Positions 23,546 to 30,258 of a stretch of 30,258 nt of DNA are shown in pieces. Position 1 is the first letter of the stretch. Every line of letters begins with the position of its first letter. Origin of the DNA: Tannerella sp. oral taxon 808 (GTDB lineage: Bacteria > Bacteroidota > Bacteroidia > Bacteroidales > Tannerellaceae). The position numbers were made by a program, and so were the translations under genes. Below the pieces are notes generated by a model. That model saw only the letters and a program-made list of their open reading frames with translations, was not told the DNA's origin and searched no databases. The stretch lies in the NCBI GenBank assembly GCA_002890585.1, contig MIQB01000021.1:1-30258 (forward strand). The letters run 5' to 3'.

Positions 23546-23992
23546 ATGGCGAAAGAAGTTGCCGGACAAATTAAATTGCAGATAAAGGGAGGAGCAGCGA
23601 ATCCATCCCCCCCAGTGGGACCAGCTTTAGGTTCTAAGGGAATTAATATAATGGAGTTCTGCAAGCAATTCAATGCCAGAACTCAGGATAAGGCCGGAAA
23701 AGTTCTTCCCGTGGTAATTACATATTACGCGGATAAGACCTTTGATTTTATAGTAAAAACGCCACCTGTTGCTATCCAGTTATTAGAGGCTACGAAGCAG
23801 AAAGGTGGATCGGCAGAACCAAATCGTAAGAAGGTAGCTCAAATTACTTGGGATACGGTAAGGGTGATAGCCGAGGACAAGTTGATCGATCTGAATTGTT
23901 TTACGGTTGAGTCCGCTATGCGAATGGTAGCTGGGACAGCCAGGAGTATGGGAATTGCTGTCAAAGGTGCTTTCCCGACACCGAATCAATAA
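23546..23992 (+). CDS. rplK: 50S ribosomal protein L11
   Basis: A 148-residue uL11. The N-terminal domain carries the proline-rich NPSPPVGPALG loop (residues 19-29) that binds thiostrepton-type antibiotics and stringent-factor partners; the C-terminal rRNA-binding domain ends VKGAFPTPNQ. It forms the GTPase-associated centre of the 50S subunit with L10 and L7/L12, encoded just downstream. Length and sequence are ordinary. Confidence 0.97.
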   Translation: MAKEVAGQIKLQIKGGAANPSPPVGPALGSKGINIMEFCKQFNARTQDKAGKVLPVVITYYADKTFDFIVKTPPVAIQLLEATKQKGGSAEPNRKKVAQITWDTVRVIAEDKLIDLNCFTVESAMRMVAGTARSMGIAVKGAFPTPNQ

Positions 23993-24006
23993 ACTCAGTT
24001 AAGGTA

Positions 24007-24702
24007 ATGAGTAGAGTGACGAAAAAACGGAAACTCGCAGAGAGTAAACTTGAGGCTGGAAAGTCATATACATTGCGGGAAGCTTCTGCTTTAGTAAAAG
24101 AGATAACGCTGACGAAGTTTGATGCATCCGTGGATATCGATGTCCGCCTTGGAATAGATCCTCGCAAGTCCAATCAAATGGTTCGTGGGGTGGTATCTCT
24201 TCCACATGGAACTGGAAAGGAAACCAAGGTGTTGGCTTTATGTACTCCTGACAAAGAAGCTGAGGCTAAGGCCGCAGGTGCTGATTTTGTAGGATTAGAT
24301 GATTATATCGAAAAGATTAGAGGCGGATGGACTGATGTAGACATCATCATTACGATGCCATCTATTATGGGTAAGATCGGAGCCTTGGGACGCATCTTGG
24401 GGCCGCGAGGTTTGATGCCTAATCCGAAGAGTGGAACGGTGACCAATGATATTGGAAGTGCCGTGAAGGAAGTAAAGCAAGGTAAAATTGATTTTAAGGT
24501 CGATAAGGCTGGAATTGTTCATACTTCCATTGGAAAGGTCTCGTTTAAACCGGAGCAGATAAGTGGGAATGCAAAGGAGTTTATCTCCACACTGATTAAG
24601 TTGAAACCCACGGCTGCGAAGGGTACCTATATAAAGAGCATTTATCTTTCCAGCACCATGAGTCCAGGTATTAGAGTGGAACCGAAGTCGGTTGATGAGT
24701 AA
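24007..24702 (+). CDS. rplA: 50S ribosomal protein L1
   Basis: A 231-residue uL1 of the ribosome's L1 stalk, which guides deacylated tRNA from the E site. The conserved SVDIDVRLGIDPRKSNQMVR segment, LGRILGPRGLMPNPKSGTV, and the closing STMSPGIRVEPKSVDE region are all present. In many bacteria L1 also represses its own rplKA mRNA; no clear L1-binding mimic was identified here. It starts 14 bases after rplK. Confidence 0.97.
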   Translation: MSRVTKKRKLAESKLEAGKSYTLREASALVKEITLTKFDASVDIDVRLGIDPRKSNQMVRGVVSLPHGTGKETKVLALCTPDKEAEAKAAGADFVGLDDYIEKIRGGWTDVDIIITMPSIMGKIGALGRILGPRGLMPNPKSGTVTNDIGSAVKEVKQGKIDFKVDKAGIVHTSIGKVSFKPEQISGNAKEFISTLIKLKPTAAKGTYIKSIYLSSTMSPGIRVEPKSVDE

Positions 24703-24720
24703 TACTTAAAAGTGAGTACG

Positions 24721-25248
24721 ATGAAAAAGGAAGATAAGAGTACTGTTATAGGGCAATTGACTGAGACTCTGAAGGAATACGATAACTTCTATTTGACGGA
24801 CATCGAAGCATTAAACGCGGAGAAGACAAGTGCGTTGAGGAGGTTATGCTTTAAGGAAAATGTGAAATTGGTTGTTGTAAAAAATACCCTGTTTAAGAGG
24901 GCGTTGGAGAATATGGATGCCGATTATTCAGCATTGTATTCTACGCTGAAGGGGAATACAGCCGTCATGTTTTCTAATGTGGTGAATACTCCAGCCAGAC
25001 TGATTAAGAACTTTACGAAGGGAACGAAAGGCGAGGGAAAACCTCAATTGAAAGCCGCGTATGTTCAGGAGAGTTTTTATGTAGGAGTTGAACACTTGGA
25101 TACTTTGGCCGGCTTGAAGAGTCGAGAAGAGATGTTGGGAGATGTAGTCGGCTTGTTACAATCGCCGATAAAGAATTTGATCTCAGCATTGCAGTCTTCC
25201 TCTGGGCAGGCTATACATGGTGTCTTACAAACTCTCGAGAAGAGATAA
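24721..25248 (+). CDS. rplJ: 50S ribosomal protein L10
   Basis: A 175-residue uL10, the base of the L7/L12 stalk. FYLTDIEALNAEKTSALRRL and VVVKNTLFKRALE are typical of Bacteroidetes L10, and the C-terminal helix that binds L7/L12 dimers ends ALQSSSGQAIHGVLQTLEKR. The start is ATG 24721 (MKKEDKSTVIGQL), the usual one in the family; GTG 24712 in the same frame would add three residues. Confidence 0.96.
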   Translation: MKKEDKSTVIGQLTETLKEYDNFYLTDIEALNAEKTSALRRLCFKENVKLVVVKNTLFKRALENMDADYSALYSTLKGNTAVMFSNVVNTPARLIKNFTKGTKGEGKPQLKAAYVQESFYVGVEHLDTLAGLKSREEMLGDVVGLLQSPIKNLISALQSSSGQAIHGVLQTLEKR

Positions 25249-25293
25249 CTTATTAATTAATACAGAGATAATAATCAATTAAATCATAAAGAA

Positions 25294-25668
25294 ATGGCAG
25301 ATTTGAAAGCTTTAGCAGAACAGTTAGTGAATCTCACCGTAAAAGAAGTCAGTGAGTTGACAACGATATTGAAAGACGAGTATGGCATTGAGCCGGCAGC
25401 TGCGGCTGTTGCAATTGCTGCAGGTCCGGCAGAAGGTGCCGCTGCTGTTGAAGAGAAGACATCGTTTGATGTGGTATTGAAGGCAGCAGGTCCTAGCAAA
25501 TTGGCTGTCGTCAAATTGGTGAAGGAACTTACTGGTCTGGGATTGAAGGAAGCTAAGGACTTGGTTGATGGCGCTCCTAATAACGTAAAGGAAGGTGTAG
25601 CAAAGGCCGAGGCAGAGGATTTGAAGAAGAGGTTAGAAGAGGCTGGAGCTGAAGTTGAGCTTAAGTAG
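25294..25668 (+). CDS. rplL: 50S ribosomal protein L7/L12
   Basis: A 124-residue bL12. An N-terminal dimerisation domain (ADLKALAEQLVNLTVKEVSE) is joined by an Ala-rich hinge (AAAAVAIAAGPAEGAAAVEE) to the globular C-terminal domain that recruits translational GTPases (VVKLVKELTGLGLKEAKDLV). It is present in several copies per ribosome, so higher expression than rpoB is expected; the hairpin at 25699 after it fits that. Confidence 0.97.
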   Translation: MADLKALAEQLVNLTVKEVSELTTILKDEYGIEPAAAAVAIAAGPAEGAAAVEEKTSFDVVLKAAGPSKLAVVKLVKELTGLGLKEAKDLVDGAPNNVKEGVAKAEAEDLKKRLEEAGAEVELK

Positions 25669-25698
25669 TCTCTATATCCTGTTTGTCAGGTATTCATT

Positions 25699-25739
25699 GG
25701 TTAAGTCTCCCCCTGTGTGTGGGGATACTTAACCTTTTT
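25699..25739 (+). terminator. rplL-rpoB attenuator hairpin
   Basis: GGTTAAGT (25699-25706) pairs perfectly with ACTTAACC (25727-25734), with an inner CCCC/GGGG stem around TGTGTGT, and TTTTT follows. It is strong enough to stop part of the transcripts 43 bases before rpoB. No TAnnTTTG promoter is seen after it, so rpoB must depend on readthrough or on an unrecognised promoter. Confidence 0.8.
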
Positions 25740-25781
25740 GTGTCTATTTCATTAGTTCAGAATTAATTCTATCAATAGAGC

Positions 25782-28700
25782 ATGTCTTCAACATCCCAAG
25801 CCCAGAGAGTAAATTTCGCTTCGATAAAAAAGTTTTTGTCCTATCCGGACTTTCTCGAAGTACAGTTAAAGTCCTTCCAAGACTTCTTGCAACTCGATAC
25901 GCCGCCGGAGAGGAGGAAGAAAGAAGGCTTATACAAAGTCTTTTCTGAGAACTTCCCCATAACGGATACGCGAAACAACTTCGTGCTGGAGTTCTTGGAT
26001 TATTATGTAGATCCACCGCGTTATTCAATTGACGAATGCATCGCGCGTGGATTGACATATAGTGTCCCTCTAAAGGCAAAGTTGAAATTGTATTGTACGG
26101 ATCCGGAGCATGAAGATTTTGATACGGTAATTCAGGATGTCTACTTAGGTCCGATTCCGTATATGACAGAGCGGGGGACGTTTGTCATTAATGGGGCTGA
26201 GCGCGTGGTCGTTTCTCAGTTGCATCGTTCGCCGGGTGTGTTTTTCGGTCAGAGTGTGCATGCTAATGGGACGAAACTTTATTCGGCTCGAATTATTCCG
26301 TTTAAGGGGTCTTGGATTGAGTTTGCTACGGACATTAATAATGTCATGTATGCATACATTGATCGGAAGAAGAAGCTCCCGGTTACGACTTTGCTTCGCG
26401 CCATTGGATATGAGAGCGATAAAGACATCTTGGAGATCTTCCATTTGGCTGAGGAGGTGAAGGTTACGAAGACCAATCTGAAGAAATACATCGGGCGCAA
26501 ATTGGCTGCGCGTGTGTTGAAGACATGGGTTGAGGATTTTGTGGATGAAGACACGGGTGAGGTTGTTTCGATTGAGCGAAATGATGTGGTCATTGACCGT
26601 GAGGCTGAGCTTAATGAGGAGAATATTAGCACTATCGTAGACTCGGGTGCACAATACGTCTTGCTGCATCGTGGGGATCAGAACCTGTCTGATTACGCGA
26701 TTATCTACAATACGTTGCAGAAGGATCCGAGTAATTCGGAGAAGGAAGCTGTGCTGTATATCTATCGTCAGTTGCGGAATGCAGATCCGGCAGATGATGC
26801 CAGTGCCAGAGAGGTGATCAACAATCTGTTTTTCTCTGAGAAGCGTTACGACTTGGGAGATGTGGGGCGCTTCCGTATCAATCGCAAACTGAATTTGTCC
26901 ATTGGTGCAGACACGAAGGTGCTGACGAAAGAAGACATCATTGAAATCATCAAATACTTGATTGAGCTGATCAACTCCAAGGCTGTAGTTGATGATATTG
27001 ATCACTTGAGTAATCGTCGTGTGCGCACGGTTGGTGAGCAGCTGTATAATCAATTCGGTGTGGGGCTGGCGAGAATGGCGCGCACAGTGCGTGAACGCAT
27101 GAATGTGCGCGATAATGAAGTCTTTACTCCGATTGACTTGATCAATGCCAAGACGATTTCGTCGGTTGTGAACTCGTTCTTCGGAACGAACGCCCTGTCG
27201 CAGTTTATGGATCAGACAAACCCGCTGGCCGAGATCACACATAAGCGCCGTTTGTCAGCGCTGGGGCCGGGCGGATTGTCGCGTGAGCGTGCTGGATTTG
27301 AGGTGCGAGACGTGCACTATACACATTATGGTCGCCTTTGCCCCATCGAGACGCCGGAGGGACCGAACATTGGATTGATCTCATCGCTGTGTGTGTATGC
27401 CAAGATCAACGATTTGGGCTTTATCGCTACGCCTTATCGCAAGGTGGAAAATGGGAAAGTGGATTTCTCAGATGAGGCCATTACTTATTACACCGCAGAG
27501 GAAGAAGAAAATAAGATCGTGGCGCAGGGAAACACGCCATTGGACGACGAGGGGCACTTTATGCTTGACCGGGTCAAGGCGCGTTATGAGGCGGACTTCC
27601 CTGTTGTGGAGCCAGACAAAGTGAATTTGATGGACGTCTCTCCGACACAGATCGCATCGATCGCGGCGGCGTTGATCCCCTTCCTTGAGCATGATGATGC
27701 GAACCGTGCGCTGATGGGATCGAACATGATGCGCCAAGCTGTCCCGCTGATACGCACGGATGCTCCGATCGTGGGGACGGGCATTGAAGAGCAAGTGGCG
27801 CGTGACTCGCGAACGCAGGTGATCGCTGAGAGAGAGGGTGAGATCGTCTTCGTAGATGCTACATGTATTAAAATCAAATACGACCGCACGGAGGAAGAGG
27901 AATTTATCAGCTTCGAGGATGCGGTGAAGACATACAACATCCCCAAATGGCGCAAGACAAACCAGAGCACTACGGTCGATCTGCGGCCGATCTGCCATGT
28001 GGGGCAACGGGTGAAGAAGGGTGACATCTTGACAGAAGGTTATTCCACACAAAACGGAGAACTGGCGCTGGGGCGCAACGTGAAGGTGGCCTACATGCCG
28101 TGGAAGGGGTATAACTACGAGGACGCGGTGGTGCTCAACGAACGGATGGTGCGGGAAGACTTCTTTACGTCGGTGCATGTAGACGAATACATCTTGGAGG
28201 TGCGCGAAACGAAGCGAGGCATGGAGGAGTTGACCTCTGACATCCCGAACGTGAGCGAAGATGCCATCAAGGATCTCGACGAACGGGGCATTATCCGCGT
28301 CGGTGCACACGTGAAACCGGGCGACATCCTGATCGGGAAGATTACGCCAAAGGGAGAGTCGGATCCCACGCCGGAGGAGAAACTGCTGCGCGCCATCTTC
28401 GGTGATAAAGCTGGCGACGTGAAGGACGCTTCGCTGAAGGCTACACCCTCGTTGCACGGGGTGGTGATTAAGACAAACCTCTTCTCGAAAATGGTGAAGA
28501 AGCGCGCCTCGGCACGGATGGCCGACAAGGCGATACTTCCGAAAATCGATGAAGAGTATGAAGAGAAGCTGTCGAAATTGAAGACCTCGTTGGTTGACAA
28601 GTTGCAGTCGTTGACGAGCGGAAAGACTTCGCAGGGGGTGAAGGATTATCTGAATATGGAGGTCATCGCCCGCGGTGTGAAGTTCACGCGCAAGATGCTT

Positions 28701-29597
28701 GAGGAGCTGGACTACAATGCCATACAGGTGAGCAAATGGACGACCGATGCGCACAAGAATGAGCTGATTAAGCAGCTCATCGTGAATTATCTGAAGAAGT
28801 ATAAGGAGCTGGACACCGAGCTGCGGCGTAAGAAGTTTGACCTCACCGTGGGCGACGAGCTGCCGACGGGCATTGTGCAGATTGCGAAAGTCTACATCGC
28901 GAAGAAGCGCAAGATCCAGGTGGGTGACAAAATGGCCGGACGGCACGGCAACAAGGGCATCGTCTCGAAGATCGTGCGGCAGGAAGACATGCCCTTCCTT
29001 GAGGACGGTACGCCGGTCGACATCTGCCTGAATCCTCTGGGTGTGCCCTCGCGAATGAACCTCGGGCAGATCTTCGAGGCCGTCTTGGGCTGGGCCGGGA
29101 AGACACTCAATGTGAAGTTTGCTACACCCATTTTCGATGGTGCTTCGATCGATGATTTGAACGAATGGACGGACAAGGCCGGCCTTCCGCGTTACGGTAA
29201 GACGTACCTCTACGATGGTGGCACGGGCGAGCGCTTCGACCAGCCGGCCACGGTGGGCGTAACCTACTTCCTGAAGCTGGGGCACATGGTGGACGATAAG
29301 ATGCACGCGCGTTCCATCGGGCCGTACTCGCTCATCACGCAGCAACCACTTGGTGGTAAGGCGCAATTTGGTGGGCAGCGCTTCGGAGAGATGGAGGTTT
29401 GGGCCATCGAGGCCTTCGGCGCCGCGCACATCTTGCAGGAGATCTTGACGGTGAAGTCTGACGACGTCGTGGGCCGATCGAAGGCTTACGAAGCCATCGT
29501 GAAGGGCGACAACATGCCGACACCGGGCATCCCGGAGTCGCTCAATGTGTTGCTCCATGAACTCAAGGGGCTTTGCTTGAGCCTCACTTTGGATTAA
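25782..29597 (+). CDS. rpoB: DNA-directed RNA polymerase subunit beta
   Basis: A 1271-residue beta subunit of RNA polymerase, a normal length for Bacteroidetes. It begins MSSTSQAQRVNFASIKKFLS. The rifampicin-binding segment LSQFMDQTNPLAEITHKRRL starts at residue 472; Asp477, His487 and Ser492, equivalents of E. coli 516, 526 and 531, are wild type, implying rifampicin sensitivity. The C-terminal region has GDKMAGRHGNKGIVSKIV and AQFGGQRFGEMEVWAIEAFG. Base composition rises from about 40% G+C at the 5' end to about 67% near 29.05 kb (hand counts of 60-base lines). It is immediately followed by a strong terminator rather than rpoC. Confidence 0.98.
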   Translation: MSSTSQAQRVNFASIKKFLSYPDFLEVQLKSFQDFLQLDTPPERRKKEGLYKVFSENFPITDTRNNFVLEFLDYYVDPPRYSIDECIARGLTYSVPLKAKLKLYCTDPEHEDFDTVIQDVYLGPIPYMTERGTFVINGAERVVVSQLHRSPGVFFGQSVHANGTKLYSARIIPFKGSWIEFATDINNVMYAYIDRKKKLPVTTLLRAIGYESDKDILEIFHLAEEVKVTKTNLKKYIGRKLAARVLKTWVEDFVDEDTGEVVSIERNDVVIDREAELNEENISTIVDSGAQYVLLHRGDQNLSDYAIIYNTLQKDPSNSEKEAVLYIYRQLRNADPADDASAREVINNLFFSEKRYDLGDVGRFRINRKLNLSIGADTKVLTKEDIIEIIKYLIELINSKAVVDDIDHLSNRRVRTVGEQLYNQFGVGLARMARTVRERMNVRDNEVFTPIDLINAKTISSVVNSFFGTNALSQFMDQTNPLAEITHKRRLSALGPGGLSRERAGFEVRDVHYTHYGRLCPIETPEGPNIGLISSLCVYAKINDLGFIATPYRKVENGKVDFSDEAITYYTAEEEENKIVAQGNTPLDDEGHFMLDRVKARYEADFPVVEPDKVNLMDVSPTQIASIAAALIPFLEHDDANRALMGSNMMRQAVPLIRTDAPIVGTGIEEQVARDSRTQVIAEREGEIVFVDATCIKIKYDRTEEEEFISFEDAVKTYNIPKWRKTNQSTTVDLRPICHVGQRVKKGDILTEGYSTQNGELALGRNVKVAYMPWKGYNYEDAVVLNERMVREDFFTSVHVDEYILEVRETKRGMEELTSDIPNVSEDAIKDLDERGIIRVGAHVKPGDILIGKITPKGESDPTPEEKLLRAIFGDKAGDVKDASLKATPSLHGVVIKTNLFSKMVKKRASARMADKAILPKIDEEYEEKLSKLKTSLVDKLQSLTSGKTSQGVKDYLNMEVIARGVKFTRKMLEELDYNAIQVSKWTTDAHKNELIKQLIVNYLKKYKELDTELRRKKFDLTVGDELPTGIVQIAKVYIAKKRKIQVGDKMAGRHGNKGIVSKIVRQEDMPFLEDGTPVDICLNPLGVPSRMNLGQIFEAVLGWAGKTLNVKFATPIFDGASIDDLNEWTDKAGLPRYGKTYLYDGGTGERFDQPATVGVTYFLKLGHMVDDKMHARSIGPYSLITQQPLGGKAQFGGQRFGEMEVWAIEAFGAAHILQEILTVKSDDVVGRSKAYEAIVKGDNMPTPGIPESLNVLLHELKGLCLSLTLD

Positions 29598-29626
29598 GAA
29601 GAAACAACGCATCGATGGGGAGTGAA

Positions 29627-29657
29627 CGAGGGAGGCGTCCCTCGCTTTCCCTTTTTC
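29627..29657 (+). terminator. Intrinsic terminator right after rpoB
   Basis: CGAGGGA (29627-29633) pairs perfectly with TCCCTCG (29638-29644) around a GGCG loop, followed by CTTTCCCTTTTTC. It starts 30 bases after the rpoB stop. Confidence 0.85.
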
Positions 29658-29710
29658 GTCGGGTCAAAAGGCCGGAGGGTGCGGTGCCTCCTGTAGGCTT
29701 GCAAGAGGTG

Positions 29711-30258
29711 TTCGTACCCCTACGGAAAGCTTGGGGTACGAGTGGTTTTAATCTCCGTACCCCTACGGTAAGCATAAGTACGAGTGTTTTTGATCTCCGT
29801 ACCCCTACGGTAAGCATAAGTACAAGTGTTTTTGATCTCCGTACCCCTACGGTAAGCATAAGTACGAGTGTTTTTGATCTCCGTACCCCTACGGTAAGCA
29901 TAAGTACAAGTGTTTTTGATCTCCGTACCCCTACGGTAAGCATAAGTACGAGTGTTTTTGATCTCCGTACCCCTACGGTAAGCATAAGTACAAGTGTTTT
30001 TGATCTCCGTACCCCTACGGTAAGCATAAGTACGAGTGTTTTTGATCTCCGTACCCCTACGGTAAGCTCAAGTACTGGTGTTTTTGATCTCCGTACCCCT
30101 ACGGTAAGCTCAAGTACTGGTGTTTTTGATCTCCGTACCCCTACGGTAAGCTCAAGTACTGGTGTTTTTGATCTCCGTACCCCTACGGTAAGCTCAAGTA
30201 CTGGTGTTTTTGATCTCCGCCACTTGGCGGTAAGCCCAAGTACTGGTGTTTTTGATCT
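29711..30258. repeat. Tandem array of at least thirteen 42-bp hairpin units
   Basis: After one degenerate unit (29711-29752), twelve units begin at 29753, 29795, 29837, 29879, 29921, 29963, 30005, 30047, 30089, 30131, 30173 and 30215; the last runs to the window edge, so the array is open-ended. Each starts CTCCGTACCCCTACGG, where CCGTA and TACGG form a stem around CCCC. The first seven alternate CATAAGTACGAGTG and CATAAGTACAAGTG; the next four read CTCAAGTACTGG. The degenerate first unit also holds CGTACCCC (29713-29720) against GGGGTACG (29733-29740), a perfect eight-base inverted repeat. No unique spacers are present, so it is not CRISPR. Bases 29658-29710 show nothing recognisable. Confidence 0.97.

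Noticed and set aside
27468..29612. 714-codon open frame antisense to rpoB
   Set aside because: rpoB is certain on the plus strand; biased codon use in a GC-rich gene leaves the reverse frame open. The peptide has no recognisable domain.
29584..30027. Minus-strand open frame with a 14-residue repeat (MLTVGVRRSKTLVL)
   Set aside because: It is a by-product of the 42-bp period (14 codons). It starts inside a repeat unit, runs into the rpoB end and loses its ATG in the later units.
29711..30258. CRISPR array
   Set aside because: Units are contiguous with no unique spacers and there are no cas genes. The same holds for the 41-bp and 23-bp arrays.

Overview
The window looks like chromosome from a Bacteroidales bacterium, most likely the genus Tannerella. 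The strongest evidence is the adjacent pair of very large secreted proteins at 2.4-10.3 kb. They have the size, order, N-terminal signal peptides, abundant D(S/T)(A/I/L/V/M/T) O-glycosylation motifs and type IX secretion C-terminal domains of the Tannerella S-layer proteins TfsA and TfsB. Bacteroidetes-type promoters (TTTG, about 19 bases, TAnnTTTG), weak Shine-Dalgarno signals and the gene order rpsU-xerC-hpf-tRNA-tuf-tRNA-secE-nusG-rplKAJL-rpoB fit this. Much of the window is GC-rich, so a GC-richer Tannerella than T. forsythia is possible; the species is inference.

Layout. 1-2.1 kb: the 3' end of valS, a DUF6340-type lipoprotein, a small unknown protein and tRNA-Thr(CGU) with its terminator. 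2.25-10.4 kb: the tfsA-tfsB S-layer operon with a good promoter, an intercistronic hairpin and a strong terminator. 10.6-11.6 kb: an array of 41-bp hairpin repeats, then a HigB/HigA-like toxin-antitoxin pair whose toxin gene appears frameshifted. 11.7-15.3 kb: an outer-membrane barrel protein, gltX and kdtA (waaA). 15.35-15.7 kb: two different 23-bp tandem arrays in the gap between convergent genes. 15.7-19.5 kb, minus strand: an operon read as gamma-carbonic-anhydrase-like protein, CapA-family lipoprotein, and helix-hairpin-helix outer-membrane protein. 19.6-29.6 kb, plus strand: the translation/transcription cluster rpsU, xerC, hpf, tRNA-Thr(GGU), tuf, tRNA-Trp, secE, nusG, rplK, rplA, rplJ, rplL, rpoB. 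29.6-30.26 kb: a strong terminator right after rpoB and then a 42-bp tandem hairpin array running off the window where rpoC would be expected.

How the parts work together. The S-layer pair makes the major cell-surface coat, exported through Sec and the type IX system. KdtA, the barrel proteins and the DUF6340 lipoprotein also serve the envelope. The last third is core gene expression: ribosomal proteins, EF-Tu and its flanking tRNAs, the Sec channel subunit SecE, NusG and RNA polymerase beta. No dedicated new defence or biosynthetic system is evident. The unusual content is the set of intergenic tandem hairpin arrays placed at the 3' ends of transcription units, the apparent interruption of the rpoB-rpoC junction, the frameshifted toxin, and promoters that overlap hairpin terminators.
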